DNA of 64,000 bases from Aedoeadaptatus urinae. Its GTDB lineage: Bacteria; Bacillota; Clostridia; Tissierellales; Peptoniphilaceae. The DNA is taken from the NCBI RefSeq assembly GCF_900155585.1, contig NZ_LT707415.1, positions 62,001 to 126,000 of the forward strand, written 5' to 3'. Positions 25,238 through 33,007 of this stretch are shown one piece after another (the first letter of the stretch is position 1; each line of letters begins with the position of its first letter). Position numbers and translations under genes: made by a program. A model generated the notes under the pieces. That model made no database searches and had not been told where the DNA came from. It saw nothing but the letters and a program-made list of their open reading frames with translations.

Positions 25238-27003
25238 TCATTCTCACTCCCTTCTATATCCATTTGCCAAATATTTGTCTTCTTATAAATACCAAAGAGT
25301 CTCTTATATATTCCATCTGCAAGGATTAAATCTTCATGCTTACCTCTTTCTGCAATTTTTCCATCAGATATAACTAAAATTTGATTTGCATGTTCTATGG
25401 TATTTAACCTATGAGCAATCATAATAACCGTCTTATCCTTAACCAATTCAGATAAAGCTTCTTGCATAAGATATTCATTTTCAGAGTCTGCAAAACTTGT
25501 TGCCTCGTCTAATACTAATATTGGTGCATCCTTTAAAATCGCTCTTGCTACTGCAATACGTTGTTTCTCTCCGCCGGATAAATAAGTTCCTTTACCCAAA
25601 ACAGTGTCATACCCATCAGGAAGTTTGACAATAAAATCATGACATCTTGCTTTCTCACATGCTTTTATGACATCTTCTTTTGTAGAACCTGTCTTTGCCA
25701 TAGCAACATTATTGATGACTGTATCTGTGATAAGATCGCTGTCTTGAAAAACAAATGCTATACTATCCATTAAAACATTTATTGGAATGTTTTTTATGTT
25801 AACTCCACCAATTTTAATAGAGCCTTCTGAAGGATCATAAAATCTCGGTATTAGCGATCCAATTGTAGATTTCCCTGCTCCCGAATAGCCAACTAATGCT
25901 GTAACTTCTGCTTGTCTAGCACAGAAGCTTATATTTTTTAAAACCTCTTCATTTATATAAGAAAAGCTTACATTATTAAATTCAAGATCGTGACCTTTTA
26001 TCTCTTCCTCACTATTTTCAATTGCCAATTCTTTTTGATCTATAATTTCATAGACTCTCAAAACAACTTCATTTAGTAAATTCATTCCTTCTGCAAAATC
26101 TCTAAGTTTTAATGCAGGTACGCTAATGGCAGGTGCAAGAATCAAATAGAAAATAAAAACTGTAGCAAAATCCAAGTTATCATTTCGTGACATTAAAAGT
26201 ATTCCTACTGGAACTATGAATGTAGCAACAGATAAAATAAACATTCTAAATGAAACAAATCCCGGTCTTATCATTGATGTCATCGATCTTGTAAAGTCTC
26301 TATATTCTCCTACTGACTTTGAAAAAGTTTTAAATGATTTTGCTCCTGTTCCAAATATTTTCACTTCCGGCATACCTTTAACGTATTCAGTAGTTGCTGA
26401 ATTAATTTGATCCAAAATCGCAAAGTTCTTCTCAAGTCCACCCGACTTTATAATCTTTGCCATGATTGTAATCTGAATTCCTAAACCAACAAATATAATT
26501 AACAAAGTCGTAAGACCTAATATTAAATTTATCTTTAACATAACAATTATCATTGCTAAAATTAGTGTTAAAGTTGAAATTAAATTTGGTAATTGATGAG
26601 AAAAGTATCCCTCAATTTGATTCATATCCGATCCTAATACTTGCCTTATTTTTGACTTGTTGTCCCCAGTAAAAAATCCTAAAGGAAGTTTCCCAATATG
26701 AAATAATATCTTCTTTTTTAAATTAGCTATTAAAACATATGAAAACTTATGGCATACAATACCGCCAATGTAAGTTAAGCAATATGACAATATCACTGCT
26801 GCAAGTCCATCGATACAGAACTGTATTGTACTTTGTTCTAATTTTCCATATAAAAATAGAGATTTTATGACTTTGTATATCACCAAAATTGGACAAATAC
26901 TTAATAGCATACCAAGACTAACAAATAATATCCCTCCTACAAGTTGTCCTTTTTTTATTTCAGTATAGGAAATAATATCTTTGATTGATTTCTTCTTTTT
27001 CAT
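25234..27003 (-). CDS. ABC half-transporter (exporter fold), first subunit
   Basis: 589 residues: membrane domain to about residue 325, then an ATPase with GYSGAGKST, LSGGEKQR, ILVLDEATSFAD and AHRLNTI. The Walker B is followed by SFAD where the partner subunit has SSLD, so the two ATPase sites may differ, as in heterodimeric transporters. AAGGAGG lies 9 bases before the ATG, and a palindrome (27024-27037) lies just upstream. It is the first structural gene after the TetR regulator. Function is discussed under the partner gene. Confidence 0.88.
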   Translation of the reverse strand: MKKKKSIKDIISYTEIKKGQLVGGILFVSLGMLLSICPILVIYKVIKSLFLYGKLEQSTIQFCIDGLAAVILSYCLTYIGGIVCHKFSYVLIANLKKKILFHIGKLPLGFFTGDNKSKIRQVLGSDMNQIEGYFSHQLPNLISTLTLILAMIIVMLKINLILGLTTLLIIFVGLGIQITIMAKIIKSGGLEKNFAILDQINSATTEYVKGMPEVKIFGTGAKSFKTFSKSVGEYRDFTRSMTSMIRPGFVSFRMFILSVATFIVPVGILLMSRNDNLDFATVFIFYLILAPAISVPALKLRDFAEGMNLLNEVVLRVYEIIDQKELAIENSEEEIKGHDLEFNNVSFSYINEEVLKNISFCARQAEVTALVGYSGAGKSTIGSLIPRFYDPSEGSIKIGGVNIKNIPINVLMDSIAFVFQDSDLITDTVINNVAMAKTGSTKEDVIKACEKARCHDFIVKLPDGYDTVLGKGTYLSGGEKQRIAVARAILKDAPILVLDEATSFADSENEYLMQEALSELVKDKTVIMIAHRLNTIEHANQILVISDGKIAERGKHEDLILADGIYKRLFGIYKKTNIWQMDIEGSENE

Positions 27004-27023
27004 CTAAAACATACCTCCTTACC

Positions 27024-27037
27024 GAACGAGTTCGTTC
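27024..27037. promoter_or_regulatory. Candidate TetR operator A
   Basis: The palindrome GAACGAGTTCGTTC (arms GAACGA and TCGTTC) stands immediately upstream of the ribosome site of the first ABC gene. A near copy occurs in front of the tetR gene. Confidence 0.6.
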
Positions 27038-27055
27038 ATTTGCCTTAAAACTAAT

Positions 27056-27088
27056 ACAAGGAAAACACCATTGATGTTTCCCTTGTAA
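27056..27088 (-). terminator. Hairpin between tetR and the ABC genes
   Basis: ACAAGGAAAACA pairs with TGTTTCCCTTGT around CCATTGA with one mismatch. The T-run that follows on the minus strand is imperfect, so it may be a partial terminator that lets some transcription pass into the transporter genes. Confidence 0.5.
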
Positions 27089-27110
27089 AATACTTATATT
27101 TTATTTTTCT

Positions 27111-27725
27111 CTAATGAGGTCTTTGAAATAGTTCGCTTATTATTCCAAAGGCTTCACTTGAATTTGTTTTGTTTTCTCCCTTAATAATATAGTCGTTATA
27201 TATTGTGCCAACAGCTCCGTATAAAATAAAAGCTGCAAAACTTCTCACATTTTCTCTGTTTATTCCCATATTATTTTCTATTTTTTTATTTTCTATTCCT
27301 TCAATTATAAACTCTGAATAGACATCTATAAATTTCCCAATGTAATGAATCAATTCCCATAGCCTGTAAGAGTTATCTGTAATTGAATTCTCTTTTGAAA
27401 AATTATATCTTGTTGTAAATTGACTGATATCTTTTACTATGAGTTCTCTTAGAATTTTTATTCTTTCTTCGTAATCTATTTCCTTGTTTTGAAGGATACC
27501 TAACTTATTTTTTAATTTTTCATCAAAGTATGTTTCCATACACGCCAAGAAAATATCTTCTTTTGATTTGAAATAATAATAAAACATTCCTGGCGCTCCA
27601 TTAACTTCTGCGAGAATATCTCTAACAGAAACTTTCTCATACCCATACTTTTCAAAAAGTCTGGATGCTATGTTTATAAGCTCCTGTTTTCTTTCTTCTG
27701 GATCTTTTACATTTCTCTTTGCCAA
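27111..27725 (-). CDS. TetR/AcrR-family transcription regulator
   Basis: 204 residues from a TTG at 27725, chosen because GGAGGTGAGG stands just upstream; the longer frame to 27794 would begin inside the promoter. The N-terminal helix-turn-helix is standard for TetR: ELINIASRLFEKYGYEKVSVRDIL followed by GMFYYYFKSKEDIF (only parts quoted matter: KYGYEK and YYYFKSKED). The C-terminal ligand domain is not similar to a named group by eye. It stands at the head of the ABC/ECF unit and two similar palindromes flank it, so it probably represses itself and the transporter genes. Its ligand is unknown. Confidence 0.9.
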   Translation of the reverse strand: MAKRNVKDPEERKQELINIASRLFEKYGYEKVSVRDILAEVNGAPGMFYYYFKSKEDIFLACMETYFDEKLKNKLGILQNKEIDYEERIKILRELIVKDISQFTTRYNFSKENSITDNSYRLWELIHYIGKFIDVYSEFIIEGIENKKIENNMGINRENVRSFAAFILYGAVGTIYNDYIIKGENKTNSSEAFGIISELFQRPH

Positions 27726-27741
27726 AACCTCACCTCCTATT

Positions 27742-27756
27742 GACCGACACTCGTTC
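27742..27756. promoter_or_regulatory. Candidate TetR operator B
   Basis: GACCGACACTCGTTC has the same arms as operator A (GA-C-CGA and TCGTTC) with a three-base centre. It lies between the tetR promoter and its TTG start, as expected for autoregulation. Confidence 0.55.
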
Positions 27757-27765
27757 TTTTGAAGT

Positions 27766-27794
27766 AGGTTATCATTCTCATTTGTTTTTGTCAA
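27766..27794 (-). promoter_or_regulatory. tetR promoter overlapped by a Fur-like box
   Basis: On the minus strand TTGACA (27789-27794) and TAACCT (27766-27771) are 17 bases apart. The spacer and -10 region contain AAATGAGAATGATAAC, with the TGAGAATGATAA core typical of Fur boxes. This suggests repression by iron in addition to TetR control. Confidence 0.6.
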
Positions 27795-27839
27795 GAGCGA
27801 AGCCTAAACAAACTACATATAGAGTACTCCTGTTAATTT

Positions 27840-28197
27840 GGTCATAATTTTCAATGCTTCGCTTGCTGCATTTTTTTACATTACATTCGAGCTAGGTTTT
27901 AATCAATCGTTCACGATATTATTTCGGACTCTCGTCTTTTTACTTTTCTCTGACTCGATCGGTGGTGTCGTCGCGTGTAAAGCTTTTGATTGCCCCACGC
28001 ATCCTTGTCAGCTTCGATAGACGTATCTTCTTTTTTCAGTGCACTGAAAAATTTTGAATGGGCGTGTTGTCGTAGCAGTTGCCTTTCCTCAGCCTGCTTT
28101 AAAAGATTTTATGCTCCTCTTTCTTCTATTCGTCATTGTATTTTGCCATTAAAAGACCCCCAAAGGTTGGATTTCTTGGTCCAACTTTTGGGGGTCA
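27840..28197 (-). pseudogene. Collapsed IS3-family (IS150-like) element at the right edge of the island
   Basis: Reading leftward from 28196, TGACCCCCAAAAGTTGGAC is a typical IS3/IS150 terminal repeat. It forms a hairpin with CCAACCTTTGGGGGTC and is followed by ATGGCAAAATACAATGAC (MAKYND, the usual orfA start) and then a stop. The sequence jumps directly to RKGNCYDNTPIQNF, a motif close to the C-terminal end of IS3 orfB transposases, with further stops and frame breaks. An internal deletion has removed almost the whole transposase. No matching right-hand terminal repeat is visible, so the element is dead. Confidence 0.7.
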
Positions 28198-28222
28198 GTG
28201 CAATTGCCGGGGCTTCTTCGAT

Positions 28223-28870
28223 TTAATCTTTTTTCTTTACCTCGCCACGAAGCCAGGGGTGGAAATAATATTTTCTGAAACGCAGTACCTCGCCTGTGAG
28301 CTCGACCAAAAGCCGCTCCAGGGCATAATCCCGCACCGTCCAGTACAGGCGCAGCTCGCCCTTTCCCTCCCTTTCGGGAATCAGCGAAAGCCATTGATCC
28401 AAGGGATCCGAGACCTTGACACCCTTCCCCTGAAAGACGCGGGCAAAGTCGTCAGCGCGGTAGCTGTAGCCTAAAAGGCCGAGGACCGCCGTGCCCTCCT
28501 TGGGTAGCCGCTCGGCGTAGCTGTCGATCATGTGCAGGACGTAGCTGTGATGAAAGAGGCCGTCTGCCAGAGTGTGGTATAAAAATTCCGTGTTGAAATC
28601 CGAATCTCTTAAGCCGACGGTAAAGCCCTCGTCCCTTGCGTCATGAAGCAGGCCGTAAAAGCTACCGTCTCCCCTGTAGTCTTCACCGAGATAGAGGCAG
28701 GGACTCAGCTTCATGGACTGAAAGCGCCCCCGATTCCTTTCGTGAAAATCGGACGCGTCCCCTTCGGGATCGTAGAGCACAGTAAAAGAAAGGTCCGGCC
28801 TGCGCCGAAGCAAGGCGGCTGCAGCATAGACGCCTGCCCTATCCCTTATGGCAATCCCCAGTCTCTCCAT
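28223..28870 (-). CDS. Protein of unknown function downstream of ispE
   Basis: 215 residues beginning MERLGIAIRDRAGVYAAAALL. I start at the ATG at 28870, with GGGAGAGG just upstream, giving a 32-base overlap with ispE. The protein is soluble and has no membrane segment or signal peptide. Its N-terminus (LGIAIRDRAG, then SFTVLYDPEGDASDF) loosely recalls an alpha/beta fold such as Asp/Glu racemase-like proteins, but the cysteines of that family are missing. The middle contains GLLGYSYRADDFARVF. I do not recognise it. The overlap with ispE implies coupled translation. Confidence 0.75.
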   Translation of the reverse strand: MERLGIAIRDRAGVYAAAALLRRRPDLSFTVLYDPEGDASDFHERNRGRFQSMKLSPCLYLGEDYRGDGSFYGLLHDARDEGFTVGLRDSDFNTEFLYHTLADGLFHHSYVLHMIDSYAERLPKEGTAVLGLLGYSYRADDFARVFQGKGVKVSDPLDQWLSLIPEREGKGELRLYWTVRDYALERLLVELTGEVLRFRKYYFHPWLRGEVKKKD

Positions 28871-29687
28871 GTTCCTCTCCCAATATCTTCGTTTTAATGA
28901 CGACGGCATACTTTTCTCTTAGTATAGCATAGGCGACGTCCCGTTCCTCAACTTTTTTAAACAAACCGTAAACCGTGGGTCCCGAGCCGGACATGTGGGA
29001 AAAGGCGCAGCCGGCCTCGTAAAGATCGGCGATCATCTCGTCGATGACGGGATGCATTTTCGCCACGGAATCATAAAGATCGTTGGCCACGACATCCTTC
29101 AGCCCTTCCAAACGACCGCTTGCGAGGCATTCCACGGCAGCTTCCGGTGAGCCGTCGGAATGCTTGAGCTTTACGGCGGCGTAGGCGTCCTTTGTGGACA
29201 CGGCAAAGCCCGGGTTTAATAAAAGCAACGGATAGGAGGGAACGGACACGGGGCGGAGCTTATCGCCGATCCCTTCCCCCACGGCTGCCCTTCCGTAAAG
29301 ACAGTAGGGAAAATCCGCTCCGAGAACCGCCGATTGAGGGATCAGCTCATCGTCGCTTATGGGCAGGCTGTAAAGGTCTCTCACGGCCTTTAACACCGCT
29401 GCGCCGTCAGCCGTGCCGCCGGCGAGGCCCGCCCCCGCCGGAATGTTTTTCTCTATGCGTATATGTACGGGCAAGGGACCGAACTTTTCTTCCAAAAAGC
29501 GGTGAGCCACGGTCATTAAATCCTTCTCGCTGTAATGGGGCCCCTCAATAGAAAAGGCTCGGGCCTTTGACACGGCAATGTCGTCGTAAAGCCCGATGGG
29601 CAGAAAAAGTGTTTTAATTTCGTGGTAGCCGTCGGCTCGTTTTCCCGAAACCCACAGGCCCACATTGATTTTTCCGTAAGCGCGCAA
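28839..29687 (-). CDS. ispE: 4-diphosphocytidyl-2-C-methyl-D-erythritol kinase
   Basis: 282 residues, a GHMP-family kinase of the MEP isoprenoid pathway that phosphorylates CDP-methylerythritol. The N-terminus AYGKINVGLWVSGKRADGYHE is diagnostic for IspE, and PAGAGLAGGTADGAAVL is the GHMP ATP-binding loop. A late SHMSGSGPTVYG matches motif 3. The start is TTG at 29687, with GGGAGG upstream. The MEP pathway is therefore used rather than mevalonate. Confidence 0.95.
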   Translation of the reverse strand: MRAYGKINVGLWVSGKRADGYHEIKTLFLPIGLYDDIAVSKARAFSIEGPHYSEKDLMTVAHRFLEEKFGPLPVHIRIEKNIPAGAGLAGGTADGAAVLKAVRDLYSLPISDDELIPQSAVLGADFPYCLYGRAAVGEGIGDKLRPVSVPSYPLLLLNPGFAVSTKDAYAAVKLKHSDGSPEAAVECLASGRLEGLKDVVANDLYDSVAKMHPVIDEMIADLYEAGCAFSHMSGSGPTVYGLFKKVEERDVAYAILREKYAVVIKTKILGEEHGETGDCHKG

Positions 29688-29699
29688 GATATCCTCCCA

Positions 29700-29728
29700 T
29701 AAAAAAAGCTCCTCGCGGAGCTTTTTCT
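29700..29728. terminator. Bidirectional hairpin between veg and ispE
   Basis: AGCTCC, a TCGC loop and GGAGCT, with A-runs before and T-runs after. It ends the veg transcript on the minus strand. Confidence 0.85.
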
Positions 29729-29994
29729 TACGATATTTTCAAATCAGCCGAGTTCGCATCCTCTTCCAAAATCATAATCTTTACCGTCGACGTCAGGACG
29801 TCGGCGTAGGTAAAGGAAATGTTTCGGTCCGTGCGCTCGTCGGAAGCGATGGAGACGACGAACAGGGACGGGTAAACCGCCTGAAGCACGCCCTTTCGCG
29901 TGACAATGCGCTTGCGTCCTCGATTTGCCTTCACGATCACTTCTTTGCCAATATGCTCTGACAATTCGTTTTTAATCATATCCATTTGTGTCAT
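29728..29994 (-). CDS. veg: Veg family protein
   Basis: 88 residues, close to the 86 of Bacillus Veg. Motifs are IGKEVIVKANRGRKRIVTRKG and FVVSIASDERTDRNISFTYADVLT (shortened: GRKRIVTRKG and NISFTYADVLT). In Bacillus Veg promotes biofilm matrix expression by opposing SinR, and veg is commonly next to ispE, as here. The ATG at 29994 has AAGGGCGG upstream; a GTG seven codons earlier is possible. A consensus promoter lies 40-70 bases upstream. Confidence 0.9.
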   Translation of the reverse strand: MTQMDMIKNELSEHIGKEVIVKANRGRKRIVTRKGVLQAVYPSLFVVSIASDERTDRNISFTYADVLTSTVKIMILEEDANSADLKIS

Positions 29995-30033
29995 TGGGAC
30001 CGCCCTTCTATCCACACAATCCTAAGTGTTATC

Positions 30034-30062
30034 ATTATACAAAATTTTAGGTCCCATGTCAA
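30034..30062 (-). promoter_or_regulatory. Consensus promoter of veg
   Basis: On the minus strand TTGACA (30057-30062), 17 bases, TATAAT (30034-30039). A perfect 14-base palindrome TATGATATATCATA (30077-30090) sits 15 bases upstream of the -35 and could bind a regulator. Confidence 0.85.
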
Positions 30063-30179
30063 GTCAAATAACGCTATATGATATATCATAAGATTGGCCG
30101 GGTCAAGTGAAATGTTCGTGAATATTAAAATAAATTTCACGACCCCTTTACTTTTTATTTACACCGCCGATTTTTCCCA

Positions 30180-30211
30180 CAAAAAAAGAGCCGTCGCCGG
30201 CTCTCTTTTCT
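30180..30211 (-). terminator. Terminator of the SLH 5'-nucleotidase gene
   Basis: GAGCCG, a TCGC loop and CGGCTC, bounded by A7 on the left, which reads as a T-run on the minus strand. Confidence 0.88.
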
Positions 30212-32493
30212 TATGCAGCTTTCTTTTCAGCTTCAGCTACTTTCTTTTCAACAGCTTTCTTTTCAGCTTCGGCTGCTTTCTTATCAACAGCTTTCTTCTC
30301 TGTCGCTTTTTTGTCTTTTTCAACGACCTTGCCCTTGTCGTCGACTTTCTTCAGACTACGGACGATTTCATCTAAATCGTTCATCACCTTGGCCAGCTCG
30401 GCACGAGTAGCCGATGCCTTGGGTACGAATTTGTTGTTTTCGCGGCCTTGCATTAGGTTGGCGTGGCGAACGATGTCGATGGGTTCGAGGGCCCATTTAG
30501 AGATCATGTTTTGATCGGCGAAGGGCTCTTTCAGATCCAGGGTATAGGGAACTTTCTTTCCTTCGATGTAGCGACCTAAGATGGTTGCCATTTCTTCACG
30601 AGTCACTTTTTGATTGGGTTTGAAGGTGTTGTCTTCATAGCCCATGACGTATTTGTTCTTTGCTGCCCAGATCACGGCGTTTTCGTACCAATCGCCTGCC
30701 TTCACATCCGTAAAGGGATTGGCGGAGGTTTGTTTCACGTCTTGACCTTCGAGACGAGCCAGTACGGAGACGAGCATGCCTCTGGTAATGGGAGAGTTGG
30801 GCGCGAAGGTGGCTTCCGTTACGCCTTTAAAGAGGCCTTTTTGAGTAGCGGAAAGAATGACTTTTTCTGCCCAGTGGCCTTTAATGTCGGTGAAGGCATT
30901 GGGTGCGGCAGGAACCACAGGTTTTTCGCCGGTCTTTTCCTGAACGACGATGCGGCCTTCCACCTTCGGGTTCACGTCCTTGTGTTCGCTCAGGTATTTT
31001 TCGAGAACTTCCGTGTACATACCGTAATCGCCGAGCTTTTTGCCCTTGGCAAACATGGTGTAACCGTCGCCGCCGCCGGCCATAAAGTCGTTGGTAGCTA
31101 AGGTATAGGTTTTTTCGAGATCAAGTGCCTTATCTCCAACCTTTACGTCAAAGACGCGCTTGCCGGCTTCTTGCTTCGGATCGTATTTAAAGCTGACACC
31201 GGAAACTTGGGGGAACTTCCCTTGAGGTGCCGGTGCGTCGGCCACGCCGTATTCCAATGCGGCCAGTAAGTCGGCGCCCTTCACTTCGATCTTCATAATG
31301 GTGTTGCCGAAGGGGAAGCTGGTCCAAATTTGGGTCATGTTGATTTTCCCTGCGGGAATGGATTCGCGAATGCCGCCGCCGTTAGTAATGGCGATGTCGG
31401 ACTTCGCCGCATGACGCATGGCGTCTGCGACCATGTTGCCGAAATTGGTTTCCTGAGCACGTACGTGTTCTCTTGCGCCGTCTAAGTCCACTGCCGTGGT
31501 GCCGACGACCCGTTCCAGCTTGTCCTTATTGGCTGCGTAAATATCGTCGATTTTCTTGGCGATGTCCTTGTTTTCTTCGATCTTTTCGAAGAAGGCGGCA
31601 TCGCGAAGAACGGCGGTTTTGGAAATAATGGTCTTGCCCCGCAAGGTAATGTTTACTTCGCCTAAATTTTTCAGGTAGTTGCCCGTTTGAGCGATCAAGG
31701 TGTTGTTGACCACTTGGCCATTGTCCAGCTTCGTGTGAGAGTGACCGTCGATAATGACGTCGATGCCGTCCACGGCCTTGGCAATGTCGGTGGTCTTGAC
31801 TACGGTGGCATCGTCGATGCCCACGTGGGCCAACATAACGACGACGTCAACGCCTTGATCCTTCAAGGATTTCACTTGGGCGCGAGCCACTTCTACCGGG
31901 TTCAAGAAGGTAATGCCTTCGGTGTTTTTCGGATTGGATTTAACCTTCGTTTCTTCCGTGGCGATGCCGAAGACGCCGACTTTCACGCCGTCCACATCGA
32001 TAATGGTTTGGCCTTTAAAGTCGTTGGTGCCGGTGTTTTTAATGATGTTGGCAGCCAAAATATCGAAACCTTCGGCGGAGCCTTTTGCGGGAGCCGCTTG
32101 ATTTTTAAAGTCTACCAATGCATTGTAGCCGTAGTTGAAATCGTGGTTGCCGGGTACCATGGCCTTGTAGCCCATGGCCTTCATCAAGCCGATGACGCCC
32201 TTTCCGTTTTCAATGCCGGCAATGGCGGTTCCGTGAGTCACGTCCCCTGCATCGAGAAGAACCGAATTTTTAATGCTGTCCGCATAGGTCTTGACTCTCG
32301 CATAGCCGATATTGGTGAGTTTTTTGTCCTTGCCGTATTCCGCTGCCACATGACCGTGAACGTCGTTGGTATGTAGCAGGGTAATGGTCTTCGTTTGCGT
32401 GTCTTCCGGCGCTGCAAAGACGCTTGCCGGTCCGGCGACGATGCCGAGAACCATTGCCGTTGCCAGTGCCAAGGATAAAAATTTTCTTTTCAT
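30211..32493 (-). CDS. Surface-anchored 5'-nucleotidase/metallophosphatase with three SLH domains
   Basis: 760 residues. MKRKFLSLALATAMVLG begins a signal peptide cleaved after SVFAA. The metallophosphatase domain (about 35-270) has LLHTNDVHGH, LLDAGDVTHGT, PGNHDFNYG and IDGHSHTKLDNG as metal ligands. The 5'-nucleotidase C-terminal domain (about 320-490) includes ITNGGGIRESI and NDFMAGGGDGY. Three SLH domains follow (about 525-700; FTDIKGHWAE, ENAVIWAAKNKYVMGYEDNTFKP, then DQNMISKWA) for cell-wall anchoring. A lysine-rich repeat tail ends the protein. I start at the ATG at 32493, which has AAAGGAGG upstream. It should hydrolyse extracellular nucleotides. Confidence 0.93.
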   Translation of the reverse strand: MKRKFLSLALATAMVLGIVAGPASVFAAPEDTQTKTITLLHTNDVHGHVAAEYGKDKKLTNIGYARVKTYADSIKNSVLLDAGDVTHGTAIAGIENGKGVIGLMKAMGYKAMVPGNHDFNYGYNALVDFKNQAAPAKGSAEGFDILAANIIKNTGTNDFKGQTIIDVDGVKVGVFGIATEETKVKSNPKNTEGITFLNPVEVARAQVKSLKDQGVDVVVMLAHVGIDDATVVKTTDIAKAVDGIDVIIDGHSHTKLDNGQVVNNTLIAQTGNYLKNLGEVNITLRGKTIISKTAVLRDAAFFEKIEENKDIAKKIDDIYAANKDKLERVVGTTAVDLDGAREHVRAQETNFGNMVADAMRHAAKSDIAITNGGGIRESIPAGKINMTQIWTSFPFGNTIMKIEVKGADLLAALEYGVADAPAPQGKFPQVSGVSFKYDPKQEAGKRVFDVKVGDKALDLEKTYTLATNDFMAGGGDGYTMFAKGKKLGDYGMYTEVLEKYLSEHKDVNPKVEGRIVVQEKTGEKPVVPAAPNAFTDIKGHWAEKVILSATQKGLFKGVTEATFAPNSPITRGMLVSVLARLEGQDVKQTSANPFTDVKAGDWYENAVIWAAKNKYVMGYEDNTFKPNQKVTREEMATILGRYIEGKKVPYTLDLKEPFADQNMISKWALEPIDIVRHANLMQGRENNKFVPKASATRAELAKVMNDLDEIVRSLKKVDDKGKVVEKDKKATEKKAVDKKAAEAEKKAVEKKVAEAEKKAA
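30216..30298. repeat. 36-base tandem repeat encoding the charged C-terminal tail
   Basis: Two full 36-base units (30216-30251, 30252-30287) and part of a third. Each encodes 12 residues of the form AVEKKVAEAEKK. This tail follows the SLH domains of the 5'-nucleotidase. Confidence 0.85.
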
Positions 32494-32563
32494 ACATGCC
32501 TCCTTTATTTTCCTAAAGTATATTAGCATTATACCCCAGCAGGGGCCGACTATTCTTTTCAAT

Positions 32564-32998
32564 TTAGAAACAATTCAGCCAAGAACCGTACCCTTTTTCT
32601 TCCATTTCCGCCTTGGGAATAAATTCGATGCTGGCGCCGTTAATGCAGTAGCGCAGGCCTCCCGCCTCCTTCGGCCCGTCGTTAAAGACGTGGCCCAGGT
32701 GGGTAGTTTCCGTCTCCACCTCCGTGCGAAGCATGCCGTAGCGCGTATCCGTGGTCTCTTTGATCGGCGCATCGGGCGCCGTCTTGGAAAAGGCGGGCCA
32801 GCCGCAGCCGGAATCGAATTTATCCTTCGATAAAAACAAGACCTCTTTCGTGATGACGTCCACGTAAATGCCTTCGTCAAACAGCTCGTCGTAGGGATGA
32901 GAAAAGGGCGGCTCCGTCCCCTTCTCTCTCGTCACGTGGTAGGCCCCGTCGCCTAAGGACGCCCGCAGCTCCTCTTCGTTCCACTGTTTCTTATCCAT
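32564..32998 (-). CDS. msrB: Peptide methionine-R-sulfoxide reductase
   Basis: 144 residues. MsrB hallmarks are SGCGWPAFSK, LGHVFNDGP and the catalytic Cys in RYCINGASIEF. The zinc-binding CxxC pairs of many MsrB proteins are absent, as in several Bacillota forms. The first cysteine (SGCGW) may act as the resolving residue. The enzyme repairs oxidised methionine in proteins using thioredoxin. AGGAGG precedes the ATG. It is 9 bases after the zinc-ribbon protein gene and probably shares its transcript. Confidence 0.95.
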   Translation of the reverse strand: MDKKQWNEEELRASLGDGAYHVTREKGTEPPFSHPYDELFDEGIYVDVITKEVLFLSKDKFDSGCGWPAFSKTAPDAPIKETTDTRYGMLRTEVETETTHLGHVFNDGPKEAGGLRYCINGASIEFIPKAEMEEKGYGSWLNCF

Positions 32999-33007
32999 AA
33001 AAACCTC

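Noticed and set aside
28140-28197. Simple terminator hairpin with GACCCCCAAA arms
   Set aside because: Although a hairpin forms, the TGACCCCCAAAAGTTGGAC end and following MAKYND codons identify it as an IS3-type element terminus.
31687-32376. 229-codon plus-strand frame
   Set aside because: Lies wholly opposite the metallophosphatase domain, which has strong protein motifs; a GC-skewed shadow frame.
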